Shown: in pieces, positions 1-9,252 of the stretch
How positions within the stretch are numbered: the first letter of the stretch is position 1
Layout: each line of letters starts with the position of its first letter
NCBI RefSeq assembly: GCF_000186865.1
Contig: NW_008705576.1
Location: forward strand, 523,256 to 587,255
DNA length: 64,000 nt
Direction of reading: 5' to 3'
DNA from: Aureococcus anophagefferens
Lineage: Eukaryota > Sar > Pelagophyceae > Pelagomonadales > Pelagomonadaceae
Translations under genes and position numbers: made by a program
Notes under the pieces: generated by a model
What the model was told of the DNA's origin: nothing
Databases searched by the model: none
The model's input: only the letters and a program-made list of their open reading frames with translations

Positions 1-93
1 TCGACGACGGCGCCGACGGCCAAGCCGACGGCCGCGCCGACGGCCGCGCCGACGGCCGCGCCGACGGGGCCGTCGGCCAAGCCGACGGTCTGA
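1..93 (+). CDS. C-terminal tail of a Pro/Thr/Ala-repeat protein (partial)
   Basis: The window opens inside an open frame (frame 1) that ends at TGA 91-93. Its 30 visible residues are an APTA/KPTA repeat with no other content. The same PTA/KPT-type linker occurs inside the FAS1 protein near 22,910-23,120, where it separates extracellular domains. Such linkers are common in secreted and cell-surface proteins of stramenopiles, so this is probably the end of a surface protein whose body lies outside the window. The repeat is low-complexity, so function cannot be inferred. Confidence 0.5.
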   Translation, partial: STTAPTAKPTAAPTAAPTAAPTGPSAKPTV

Positions 94-327
94 GCCCACG
101 CCCGCCCCAATTGCGTGATGCGATCCCCCCCCCCCCCGCTCGGGCAAGCACAAGGCTTGCATCGAACCGAGACGTAAGACGTATAGATCGACCCCGGCGG
201 GCCGCGATGCACCGCGCGCGCGGGCGGCGCCCCGCGCGACGCGCTGGACGCGCGCGCGGCTCTTGGGAGTGGCGCGCCGATGGCGCCGCTCCGCCGCGGA
301 GCTTGTCTCCGGGACGGCGGCGGGGGC

Positions 328-1271
328 CTAGTCGCGCTTCTGCTTGGCGGCCTTGTTGACGAACTCGCGGCCGACGAACTTGAGGACCTCGTCGATGGCG
401 ACGACGGCGACGGAGAAGGCGAGGACGAGGAGCCACTCGCGGCCGTCGAGGGGCACGACGTGGAAGACGGCCGCGAGGGCCGGCACGTACATGACGAGGA
501 AGTGGAGGCCGAAGCTGAGGGCCATGGCCGCGAGGAGGTAGGGGTTCACCCAGGGCGGCTGCGACACGAGCGAGCAGTCCTCGCTGAGCGCGTTGAGCGC
601 GTTGAACATCTCGATGGACACGAGCACGCTCAGCGACAGCGTCGACGCCTTGACCTTGCCGGCGCGGAAGTAGTCGCAGGGCGTGTCGAAGGAGACCTCG
701 CCCGTGAGCGTCGCGTAGGACGTGGCCACGTCGAAGCCGTCCCAGGCCTCGCAGTCGCCCCAGGTCGCGAGCTGGCCGAGCGTCACCGTCGAGTGGCCGT
801 CGCGGCTTAGGTCGATGCCGAGGAACGACGTCCGCGTGAACCAGACCGCGAAGACGCCGACGGTGGCCACACCGACGTAGGCGCCGACGACGAAGTAGCG
901 CACGAGGATCCAGGGCGTGAGGAGCGCGTCGTCGGCCCGCCGCGGCGGCAGGACCATGTTGTCCGCGTCCGGCGGGTTGAAGCCGAGCGCCGTCGCGGGC
1001 GGGCCGTCGGTGACGAGGTTCACCCAGAGGAGCTGCACGGGGATGAGGCCCTCGGGGAAGCCCAGGGCCGCCGTGAGGAAGATGGACGCGACCTCGCCGA
1101 CGTTCGAGCTGATCATGTAGCGGATGAACGCCTTCATGTTCGTGTAGATCGCGCGGCCCTCCGCGATGGCCGCGACGATGGACGAGAAGTTGTCGTCGGC
1201 GAGGACCATGTCGCTCGCCTCCTTGGCGACCTCCGTGCCCGTGATGCCCATGGCGATGCCGATGTCCGCGA

Positions 1272-1305
<34 letters not shown>

Positions 1306-3628
1306 CGTCATGGCGACGACGTCGCCCCGCTCCTTGAGGAGGCGCACGATGTCCTGCTTGTGCGTGGGCTCCGCGCGCGAGAAGACGCGGCCGCCGGAGC
1401 CGCCGAGGAACGCCTTCTGGTCCGCCCTGGCCAGCCTCGCGAAGGCCGCGCCCGTGATCGACGACGCGTCGTCGGGGGGGCCGTCGAGGACGCCGATGGA
1501 CGCGCAGACGGCCTCGGCCGTGAGCTTGTTGTCGCCCGTGATGACGATGACGCGGACGCCGGCGCGGCCGCAGGCCTCGATGGCGCCGGGCACCTCGGGC
1601 CGCGGCGGGTCCCGGAGGCCCACGAGCCCGACGAACGTGAGGCCCGACTCGACGGCCGCGTAGCCTTCGACGTCCTCGAGGAGTTTCGCGGCCGCGGCGG
1701 CGTCCTTCTTCGTCGCCTTCTTCGTGCCGTAGGTCGCGAGGGCGCCGAGGCCCGACCGCTTCTCCGCGAGCGCGAGCACGCGGAGCGCGCCGCCCGAGAG
1801 CCGCGCGGCCTCGGCGTCGAGCTGCTTCCGCCGCGCGGCCGTCAGCGGCGGCGTCGACCCGTCGCCGAGGCGCAGGAACGCGCAGCGGTCGAGGACCGAC
1901 TCCGTCGCGCCCTTGACGTAGAGCGCGTTCGCGCCGCCGGCGTCCACGAGCACGGACATGGACTTGCGGTCGCGGTCGAAGTCGAGGAGCGCGGATCGCG
2001 GCTTCGCCGCGCGCCGCGCGTCGACGGCCGTCGACGGGCCGAAGGGCCCCGGGGGGCCGTCGGCCTTCTCCACGAGGGGCAGCAGCGCGGCCTCCGTCGG
2101 CGCGCCGACGGCCTCGACGCGGCCGTCGCCGCCGACGCGGAGCGACGCCGCGTTGCAGAGGGCCGCGACGTCGCAGAGCGCGTCGAGGGAGCCGTCGGCG
2201 CTCGAGAGCGCCAACCCGCCGTCGCGCGGGTCGTAGGACGTGCCGGCGACGTCGAGGGCGCGGGGCTTGGCCCGCGCGGACGCGCCGGGCAGCACGACGG
2301 CGACGCACGACATCTGGTTCGTCGTGAGCGTGCCTGTGTCGAAATCAAATCTTCAACCCGACTTCAATGTGCGCGTAATTGAACGGATTGCGCCGAACTC
2401 TTTCGCTGTGCTTCGAGAACTCGATGAGAGCGATCGATTCGTCCAAAAATCAGCCGAATCGACTTGGAATTGGCCGAGCTAGAGAATTCTGAAGTTTGGT
2501 CAGGACCCCCCAAACCAGTGGTTGATTTCCACACAGGAGCGTGCCCGTCTTGTCGGAGCAGATGACCGTCGTGCAGCCGAGCGTCTCCACGGAGGGCAGC
2601 TTGCGGACGATGGCGTTCTTCTTGACCATCTTGCGCGTGCCCAGGGCGAGGCACGTCGTGATGACCGTCGGCAGGCCCTCGGGGATCGCGGCGACGGCGA
2701 GCGCGACGGCGATCTTGAAGTAGTACGTGCACTTGGAGAAGGAGAAGTGGACGCCGTCGTCGTCGAAGGACACGAAGTGGGCGTAGTTGATGAGCCAGAC
2801 GAGGAGGCAGACGACGCCGATGACCTGGGTCAGCGTGACGCCGAAGGCGTCGAGCTTCTTCTTGAGGGGCGTGTCGTCCTGCTCCTCGGCCGCGTCCGCG
2901 ATCGCGCCGTGGATCCGCCCGATCTCCGTCGACGCGCCCGTCGCCGTGACGATGCCGACGCAGGACCCGGCGGCGACGGCCGTGCCGGAGAAGAGCATGC
3001 ACTCCTTGGCCTGGATCTCGTCGCCGGCGCCGCAGAGCGCGTCCGCGTGCTTCGCCACGGCGTCGGACTCGCCCGTGAGGGACGCCTGGTCGAGGCGGAC
3101 CGTCGCGCTGTGGCAGGCGACGAGCCGCAGGTCCGCGGGCACGCGGTCGCCGGTGACGAGCTCGACGACGTCGCCGGGCACGAGGTCCGCGGCTGGGAGG
3201 TCCGGGACGAGCGCGCCGTCGCGGTACGTCTTCGCGTGCTCGCTCTGGAGCTCCTTGAGCGCCTCGAGCGCGCGCTCCGCGTTCGACTCCTGCCAGACGC
3301 CGACGACGGCGTTGAGCACGAGGATGAGCACGATGACCGCGGGCTCGACGAACGCCGCGAACCCCTCGTCGCCGTCGCCGCCGAAGTACGCGAGGCCGAA
3401 GGACACGGCCGCCGCCGCGAGGAGCACCTTGACGAGGACGTCGTCGAACTGCTCGAGGACGAGCCGCCAGAGGGGCGTCGGGTCCTCCTTGGCGAGCTCG
3501 TTGGGGCCGTGGACGGCGCGGGCCTTGGACGCCGCGGCGGTCGTCAGGCCCTTCGCGACGGACGTCTTGAGGTGCTTGGCCGTCGCCGCGACGGTCGACG
3601 CCCAGGGGGCGAATTGCGCGGGGGGCAT
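328..3628 (-). CDS. SERCA-type (P-IIA) calcium-transporting ATPase
   Basis: Exons 3628..2545 and 2333..328 give 1029 aa, close to the usual ~1000 aa of the sarco/endoplasmic reticulum Ca2+ pump. Visible are the actuator motif LTGES (~178), M4 PEGLP (~310), the phosphorylation motif DKTGTLT (~357), hinge [16 protein letters not shown], and M5/M6/M8 signatures [17 protein letters not shown] and [11 protein letters not shown]. These carry the Ca2+-coordinating residues known from SERCA (E309, N768/E771, N796/T799/D800, E908 equivalents). It should pump cytosolic Ca2+ into the ER using ATP. The single intron is an introner that splits the DKTGTL codons; removing 2334-2544 restores the motif exactly. 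The ATG at 3628 begins the cation-ATPase N-terminal domain. The stop is followed by 234 bp that holds only a short poly-C run near 127-136. Confidence 0.93.
2334..2536 (-). mobile_element. Introner family A, copy 1 (203 bp) forming the SERCA intron
   Basis: The element has terminal inverted repeats beginning CTGTGTGGAAATCAA on the gene strand and closing with the complementary CGACACAG. It is flanked by an identical 8-bp duplication, GAGCGTGC on the plus strand (2326-2333 and 2537-2544). On the gene strand the duplication reads GCACGCTC, so the intron 2544..2334 (211 bp) would start with GC from the duplication and end with AG from the element. Alternative GT donors inside the element would add residues into the invariant DKTGTLT motif, so the GC donor is favoured. 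The central core GCTGATTTTTGGACG is shared with families B and C. Confidence 0.92.
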
Positions 3629-3807
3629 GGCGTCCGAGTGAGCGGGCGAGCGGGTCCACGCGACAACAGCTCAAGATCTCAGCGATTTCCACGGGGATGC
3701 GATGTGTTGCGCCCGCGTCGACCGCACTCGGCAGCTCTGAGGCCTCCTCCCCCCGCCGCGCGTACGAGTCCTCATGGTGAAGGTCCACTCGGGTGGATTA
3801 GCAGCAC

Positions 3808-5216
3808 TCAGATGTGGCCAACGGGCAGGCGCTCGCCAGGGGCCAAGGGCGCGCGCGGGGCCCTGAGGCCGGCTTGCTCCTCGTCCATGCGCTTGAGGTC
3901 GCGCGCGGCTGAGGCGGCGGACTCGGGACATTCGAGGCCGCGGGCCGCTGCGCGTGCGTACCAGCGTCTGGCTTCTTCCTTATTTTGGGAAACACCCGCA
4001 ACACCTCGTTCATAACACCTGCCGATGTTGAGTTCGGAGGCGACGTCACCTTGCTCGGCGCAAAGTTGCCAGAGCCGAAAAGCTGTCGCCGTGTCACCTT
4101 CCTGCGCTAACAGACCCGCGAGGTTGGCCCGCGAGCGTACGTGGCCGCCGTCTGCAGCCATCTGATACAAGCGCTTGGCTTCGGCGAAACTGGCCCCCAG
4201 GCCGCCGTAGCCGCGTTCGAAGCAGACGCCGAGGTTGTATAGCTTGCCATGGAGGTTGGGGGGGTGCCAGCTTGTAGTAACGGACAGCATCCTCCATGTC
4301 CCCGGAGTGGTGATCAAGCATAATTCCCAGAGAGCTCTGCGCATCCGCGTCGCCCCGATCCGCAGCCATGCGATAGAGCTGCATCGCCTTTTCCTTGTCC
4401 AGCTTGACGCCGTCTCCGCGCTCGTACAAGTTCCCGAGATGCGTCATCGCGTCCACGTTTCCGAGCGCCATACCGCGCTTGAAAATTTTCGCGGCCTTCT
4501 TCGTGGATTTTACTACCAGACGTCCCTCCGTGTAAATCTCGCCCAGCGCGTTGATCGCTTCCGGAACCTCGCGCTCCACGTGGCGGCGGAGCTCAGCCAG
4601 ATACCCCGCTTCGCTCGTCGGCGGTTGTGCTCCACAGATGGGACATGACGCATCGTGAGTCTTCCTGGAGCACGACATGCAGATCGTACGGCAGCAGCAC
4701 GATTGAAGTCGAGTCTGTTGATTTACGTCCCAGGCCTCGAGACAAATCGGGCATCGCCCCCCGAACCGCGCCGACGTCGGCTCCGGCTCCGGGTTCGCCT
4801 CGCGCCGCGCCCGGGCGGCCTCGTGCTCCGCCGCGATGCGCGCGCGGATCTCGTCGGCGTGAGACCGCGGCGCGGGGCCGTAGAAGATCTCCTTCGGTGG
4901 CGACGGCGGGAGCGTCGGCGCTTCCGCCCGCGCCGCTTCCGCCGCGCGCTCGTTCCGGATGGTCTTGCACGCCTTTCTGTGGCCTCGATCGCGCCAGTCG
5001 ATGCGTTGGCACTCGGTCGTACAGTACCTATGGTCGCGCGTCACGGCCGCGCGCCGCCCCCGATCCGCGCGCCGGCGCGCACTGTGTCGTCCCGCAGGGA
5101 CAATTGAGCTTGGCCTTCTCCCCGCAGATGGTGCAGGTCAAGCGGAGCCGCAATTCTTTGGCCCGGGCCTTCCTCGCTTCGTATTCTTTTACTTTCTCGA
5201 CGTACTCTTGCTTCAT
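3808..5216 (-). CDS. MYND zinc-finger / RING-like / Sel1-repeat protein with a homopolymer frameshift
   Basis: Exon 1 is 5216..5083 and the remainder starts at 5027 after a 55-bp GT-AG intron. The N-terminus has a basic helix, then a MYND finger (CTICGEKAKLNCPCG, then YCTTECQRIDW and HRKAC), then a RING-like Cys cluster (CPICLEAWD ... CPICG), then several Sel1-type repeats such as DAMTHLGNLYERGDGV. The frame breaks in a run of seven G (4258-4264): upstream repeats read in one frame and downstream repeats (KLYNLGVCFERGYGG onward) in another, as if one base were extra. The product would be about 450 aa. This may be a sequencing or assembly error or a real disabling mutation. A paralogue at 56012-57109 has the same architecture but lacks the 55-bp intron. 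Codon use is less GC-biased than in neighbouring genes. Sel1/MYND proteins usually act as protein-interaction scaffolds; the partner here is unknown. Confidence 0.75.
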
Positions 5217-5346
5217 ACCGTGTCGGGGGGTAAGGCGTCCGGGTAATGAGGCGCGCGGGGTCGGCAGGCGGTCGGATTCGCCACTACTCGCCGATTCGAC
5301 CCGAAGCATCTCACCAATGGCATTGTGTACAAAAGAAACCGGCAAT

Positions 5347-7083
5347 CTAGAGGAGCTGGGGCGCGGGCTCGGGGTCCTCGATAGCCTGGGCGATGAGGGC
5401 GAATTGGGGCTCGTCCTTGCGCTTGGCGTGCTCCGTGGCGAGGACGGACGGGATCTCGAGGACCTCGGCCGGGGGCTTCGCGGACGGGACGACGCACGCG
5501 GCGAACTTGCGGCGCTGCGCGAGGATGCGCTTGAAGTAGAGGCCCAGGGCGAAGAAGACGAGGGCGCAGACCACGAGGAGGACGGCGACGGCGACCATGG
5601 CCTTGCGCGACAGGCCGTCGTCGTCGTCGTCGTCGCCGCCGCCCGGCCGCGGCTTCCCCTCGCCGCCGCCGCGCTTCATGCCCGTGTCCTTCTTCCCGTC
5701 GTCGTCCTTGCCCTGCCACTGGTCCTTGGCGGCCTGGGCGAAGTCCGACACGGGCGCGTCGCCGACGAAGAGCCCGCCGAGGTCCTCCTCGGCGATGGCG
5801 AACGCGTCGGGCAGGCCCGTCGAGCACTCGCCGAGATTCGACGCGCCGGACGAGCCCGGCTCGGAGCAGACCTCGTAGATCCAGCCCCGGTCCTTTGCCG
5901 CGGCCCGGGCGTCGACGAGGTACTCGTCCTCCACGTAGCGGCCCGTGACCGTGTTCTTGTGGAACTGGTGGTACTGTTCGCCGACGAAGAACGGGTAGAG
6001 GTCCGCGTCGTAGACGTAGACGGGCCCCTGGTCGAGGTACGTGGCGATGCCGCCGTTGTCCTCGACGAGCTCCATGCCGTTGACGTTCGCCGCCCGGAGC
6101 GCGGCGCCGTAGGGCCCCCGGAGGCCGCCGGGAATGCCCACCGCGTTCCGGTACTCCAAGCCTCGGTCCTGCGGGTCCTTGCGCGTCCACTGGCCGTTGT
6201 ACCACATGAAGCCCTCGACGAAGTAGGACTCGGCGATGGCCGCGAACTGGTCCAGGGCGTCGGCCTCGTCGAGCAGCACCTCGACGACCTCCGCGTAGTC
6301 GTAGTCGCCGTAGTAGCTCTTGGGAGGGCCGCGGTAGTAGCAGACGAGGTTGTCCGGCGACCCGCCGACGCCGCCGGCGTAGCCGACGCGGGCCGTGACC
6401 TCGTCGAGCGCGCGCCCGAGCGCGCGCTCGACGACGTAGAAGTCGTACTGCGTGTGCCAGAAGCAGCCGTTGCCCAGGTACACGGCGACCTGGCCGCCGC
6501 AGCCCCCGGCGGCCACGGAGCCCGCGAACATGGTCGACGGCAGCTCGCCGGCGAGGGGCCGGCCGGCGACGGACACGAGGTCGACGCAGTAGCGGTTCCG
6601 GTCGTCGGGGATGTTGTGGCCGAGGTGCGTGCCGTCGACGGACACGAGCTCGCCGCGGTGGTCGCCGCCCTCGACGACGCGCACGTTCTCGACGATCGTC
6701 TCCTCGTCGCGGAACGACGGCCAGCCGTGGTGCAGCGACTCGTCGAGGAACTCGGCCATGGTGCGCCCGCGCGGCGCGACGAAGAGCAATTTTCCGGTCA
6801 CGGAGTCGAAGAACTCGAGCTCCTCGGCCTCCGCGGCCTCCGCGAGGAAGGTCAGGTCGTCGCCGCGCCAGTAGCCCGCGCGCTCCGCGTAGCGCCGGTT
6901 GTGGCACGCGATGCGCTCCGCGAGGTCCTGGTCCACGTTCCAGCGCAGCTGCTCCTGCACGGGGCCGACGCAGTAGGTGCCGCTCGAGTCGTCCATGATC
7001 GAGTCCGGGGCGCCGGGCGCGGCGCCGAAGATCTTCGACGCGCCGGCGGCCGCCGCGAGGGCGACGAGGCGCGCCAGCATCGC
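5347..7083 (-). CDS. Secreted/membrane-anchored MsrB-like + MsrA-like methionine sulfoxide reductase fusion
   Basis: 578 aa from ATG 7083, chosen because it starts a signal-peptide-like segment (MLARLVALAAAAGAS). Residues ~60-180 resemble MsrB: HGWPSF (~120) and GTHLGH followed by RYCVDL (~164). The zinc-binding CxxC pairs of classical MsrB are not visible. Residues ~200-440 resemble MsrA: GNGCFWHTQYDF (~206, catalytic Cys in the GCFW context), GYAGG, and EQYHQFHKN. A Gly/Asp-rich stretch leads to one membrane helix near 490-515 and a ~60-aa tail. The two activities would repair the R and S forms of methionine sulfoxide, here probably in a lumen or outside the cell. MsrA/MsrB fusions are known in bacteria; the B-A order with a C-terminal anchor is unusual. 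The upstream flank has a 3x tandem repeat. Confidence 0.72.
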   Translation of the reverse strand, partial: AMLARLVALAAAAGASKIFGAAPGAPDSIMDDSSGTYCVGPVQEQLRWNVDQDLAERIACHNRRYAERAGYWRGDDLTFLAEAAEAEELEFFDSVTGKLLFVAPRGRTMAEFLDESLHHGWPSFRDEETIVENVRVVEGGDHRGELVSVDGTHLGHNIPDDRNRYCVDLVSVAGRPLAGELPSTMFAGSVAAGGCGGQVAVYLGNGCFWHTQYDFYVVERALGRALDEVTARVGYAGGVGGSPDNLVCYYRGPPKSYYGDYDYAEVVEVLLDEADALDQFAAIAESYFVEGFMWYNGQWTRKDPQDRGLEYRNAVGIPGGLRGPYGAALRAANVNGMELVEDNGGIATYLDQGPVYVYDADLYPFFVGEQYHQFHKNTVTGRYVEDEYLVDARAAAKDRGWIYEVCSEPGSSGASNLGECSTGLPDAFAIAEEDLGGLFVGDAPVSDFAQAAKDQWQGKDDDGKKDTGMKRGGGEGKPRPGGGDDDDDDGLSRKAMVAVAVLLVVCALVFFALGLYFKRILAQRRKFAACVVPSAKPPAEVLEIPSVLATEHAKRKDEPQFALIAQAIEDPEPAPQLL

Positions 7084-7246
7084 GGTCGGGGCGGCGCGAA
7101 CGGGGAGGCTGCCCTCTCTGCGCATAGCTCCCGTGTTCTTCGGTCGGGGCGGCGCGAACGGGGAGGAAGCTGCCCTCTCTGCACCGCGCTCCCGTGTTCT
7201 TCGGTCGGGGCGACGCGAACAGGGGGGGTGCTGCCCTCTGCGGTGG
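7084..7246. repeat. Three tandem copies of a ~57-61 bp unit upstream of the Msr fusion gene
   Basis: Copies start at about 7084, 7141 and 7202, each beginning with a form of GGTCGGGGCGGCGCGAACGG and carrying GCTGCCCTCTCTGC. The first two also contain CTCCCGTGTTCTT; the third is shortened and diverged. They begin directly upstream of the chosen ATG of the minus-strand gene and lie in the 266-bp divergent interval to the gene at 7350, so they sit in a presumed 5' UTR or promoter. Confidence 0.85.
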
Positions 7247-7349
7247 TGGAAACCACAGGGGAACGTGCCGTCAATGTTGATGTGCATCGGCGAAGCGAGC
7301 TCTCGGAGCATGCTCATGCTAAAGCCATGACCGCCATCACCGCAATGCC

Positions 7350-9014
7350 ATGACAGCACCCATGGCACAACCGCCCCGCAAGATCCTCCTCGTCGGCGAG
7401 GGCGACTTCACCTTCGCGCTGGCGCTGAAGCTCGCGCTGCCGGAGATCGACCTCACGGCGACGGGCTTCGACGCGCTCGACGACGTGCGGCGCACGTACC
7501 AGGACGCGCCGTTTACGCTCGCGAAGCTCGAGAAGGCCGGCGCCGCGATCCTCCACGGCGTCGACGCGACGCGCCTCGAATCCTTTTGCGGCTTCGACGA
7601 GGTCGTCTTCTCGCACCCGCACCTCGGCGTCGAGGACGGCCCCGCGCACCACCGGCTCCTCGCGCACTACTTCGCCGCGGCCCGGGCCGTCGCGCCCGTC
7701 GTCCGCGTCACGCTCGCGGCGTCCCAGGCGTCGCTCTGGCGCTGCGACGCCGCGGCGGCGCGCTGCGGCCTGCGGCTCGCCCGGCGGGACCCGTTCCTCG
7801 ACGACCGCGTCCCGGGCTACACGCGGCGCCGGAGCCTCCGCGGCGCGACGTTCCGCCACCGCACGCCGCGCGCGTCGGCGACGCGGGCCTACGCGTCGCC
7901 GGGCGTCGTTGTTTTGCCCGTGGCCTGGGCGGGCCTGCCGCGCGCGGCGGCGGACGCGCGCTGCCCCCGGTGCGGCCGGAGGTGCAGAGACGCGCGCGCG
8001 TACGCGACGCACTGGAAGGACGCCCACGGCGGCCCCCCGGAGGAGGCCTGTGTGCTTGTTGATGACGACGAGGAGGAGGAAGAAGACGACGTCGGCGACG
8101 AGGCGCCCGTCGAGGACGACCCGCCGGGTCCCGGCGGGTCGTGCGCCGTCTGCGGGATCGCGTTCGCGAGCGCCGAGGCCGCGGCGGCCCACGCGCGGAG
8201 CCTCGCGCCGGCGCGGCCCGCGGGCGTGGCCTGCGCCTGCGGCCGCGCCTTCGGCGGCGCGCGGGCCCTCGCGCAGCACGCGGCGAGCGGGACGTGCGCC
8301 GCGGCGCGGCGCCGCGTGCGCGTGCTCTACTGCCACGGCCTCGAGGCGGGCCCGGGCGGCTACAAGGCGCGCAAGTGCGGAGAGTGGGCCGACGTGCTCG
8401 CGCCGGACATGGCCGTGAGCCTGTGGCACCCGCTGCGCGAGAACTCCTTCCTCCTTCGCTTCCTCGCGGCGGTCTGGAACCGCGACGCGGCGCCGCGGCG
8501 CCGCGCGGCGGCCGACGCGCTCGGCGGCTGCGCGCGCGCCGTCGCGGCGGCCGCCGCGGCGGCACCGGCCTGCGACGCGCTGCTGGCGTCGAGCTGGGGC
8601 GCCGTCGTCGCGTTGCGGCTCCTCGCGGACGGCGCGTGGGCGGGGCCGGCCGTGCTGCTCTGCCCGGCGGTCTACGTGCTCCTCCACGCGGACGACGCGG
8701 ACGCGCTCGTCGCGCGCGTCGCGGCGCTGCCGGCGCACCGCCGGCGCCAGCTGACCCTCATGCACGGCGACGCCGACGCGACGGTCCCCCTCGCGGACTC
8801 GCGGCGCGTCGCGGCGGCGACGGGCATCGCGCTCGTCGAGCTCCCGGGCGGCACCCACGGCCTCGGGCGCCACGCGACGGACGGCACGATCTTCGCCGCG
8901 CTCCTCGCGAACCTGCGCGCCGCGCGGGCCGCGCGGCCGGGCGCGAAGCGCGACGGCCGGCCCCTCGCGGACGCGTTCCTCCTCGACGGCCTGCCGCCGG
9001 GGGTAAGTTGCTGA
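7350..9014 (+). CDS. BMT5-like (DUF2431) methyltransferase fused to zinc fingers and an alpha/beta-hydrolase domain
   Basis: 554 aa. Residues ~10-190 begin with KILLVGEGDFTFALAL, the hallmark of the BMT5-like family, Rossmann methyltransferases that in yeast make N3-methyluridine in 25S rRNA; FSHPHLG fits the family's second motif. Residues ~205-320 hold Cys/His fingers (CPRCG...H...H near 205, CAVCGIAF...H near 264, and a CACGRAF...H...C copy). Residues ~325-545 look like a serine hydrolase: SSWGAVVALRLL (~412) as a nucleophile elbow, MHGDADATVP (~470) for the acid and GGTHGLGRH (~500) for the histidine. Three such modules in one frame, with no visible intron, is an uncommon arrangement. A perfect GTAAGT overlaps the last codons (9003), so an extra 3' exon is possible. 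The ATG at 7350 is 266 bp from the divergent Msr gene. Confidence 0.72.
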   Translation: MTAPMAQPPRKILLVGEGDFTFALALKLALPEIDLTATGFDALDDVRRTYQDAPFTLAKLEKAGAAILHGVDATRLESFCGFDEVVFSHPHLGVEDGPAHHRLLAHYFAAARAVAPVVRVTLAASQASLWRCDAAAARCGLRLARRDPFLDDRVPGYTRRRSLRGATFRHRTPRASATRAYASPGVVVLPVAWAGLPRAAADARCPRCGRRCRDARAYATHWKDAHGGPPEEACVLVDDDEEEEEDDVGDEAPVEDDPPGPGGSCAVCGIAFASAEAAAAHARSLAPARPAGVACACGRAFGGARALAQHAASGTCAAARRRVRVLYCHGLEAGPGGYKARKCGEWADVLAPDMAVSLWHPLRENSFLLRFLAAVWNRDAAPRRRAAADALGGCARAVAAAAAAAPACDALLASSWGAVVALRLLADGAWAGPAVLLCPAVYVLLHADDADALVARVAALPAHRRRQLTLMHGDADATVPLADSRRVAAATGIALVELPGGTHGLGRHATDGTIFAALLANLRAARAARPGAKRDGRPLADAFLLDGLPPGVSC

Positions 9015-9035
9015 CGGCCACCCGACTGGCGCCTC

Positions 9036-9081
9036 ATACTAGTACTCATACTAGTGCCTCAACCGGACATACTAGTACTCG
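9036..9081. repeat. Short ACTAGT-containing direct repeats
   Basis: The 238-bp interval 9015-9252 between the BMT5-like fusion and the rhomboid gene contains three closely spaced copies of CATACTAGT, two of them followed by ACTC. The rest of the interval is less GC-rich than the genes and contains TTTTTGGGCAATTTGGGCA. No gene is seen in it; it is presumably the terminator/promoter interval between two co-oriented genes. Confidence 0.6.
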
Positions 9082-9252
9082 CAAGGGGTTCAAGAATCGA
9101 ACTTGAAGATCGCCGTGATTTCGTTTGACCTTTCCCAACTTTCGCGCATTTTTGGGCAATTTGGGCAGCTTCTCGCGGCTCAGCTCGCGGCGGCACCCGT
9201 TCGGAGCGCCCCCCCATAAATTCGAGGGCGCCCCCCCACACACACGGCGGCG

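Noticed and set aside
5028..5082. 55-bp MYND-gene intron as an introner
   Set aside because: The bases at the donor (GTGCGCGC) and after the acceptor (GTACTGTA) are not a duplication, there are no terminal repeats, and it is far shorter than the families seen.
9082..9106. tRNA-like T-arm (TCAAG-TTCGATT-CTTGA on the minus strand)
   Set aside because: No matching 5' acceptor strand, D-arm or anticodon arm at the right distance; no tRNA gene can be built.
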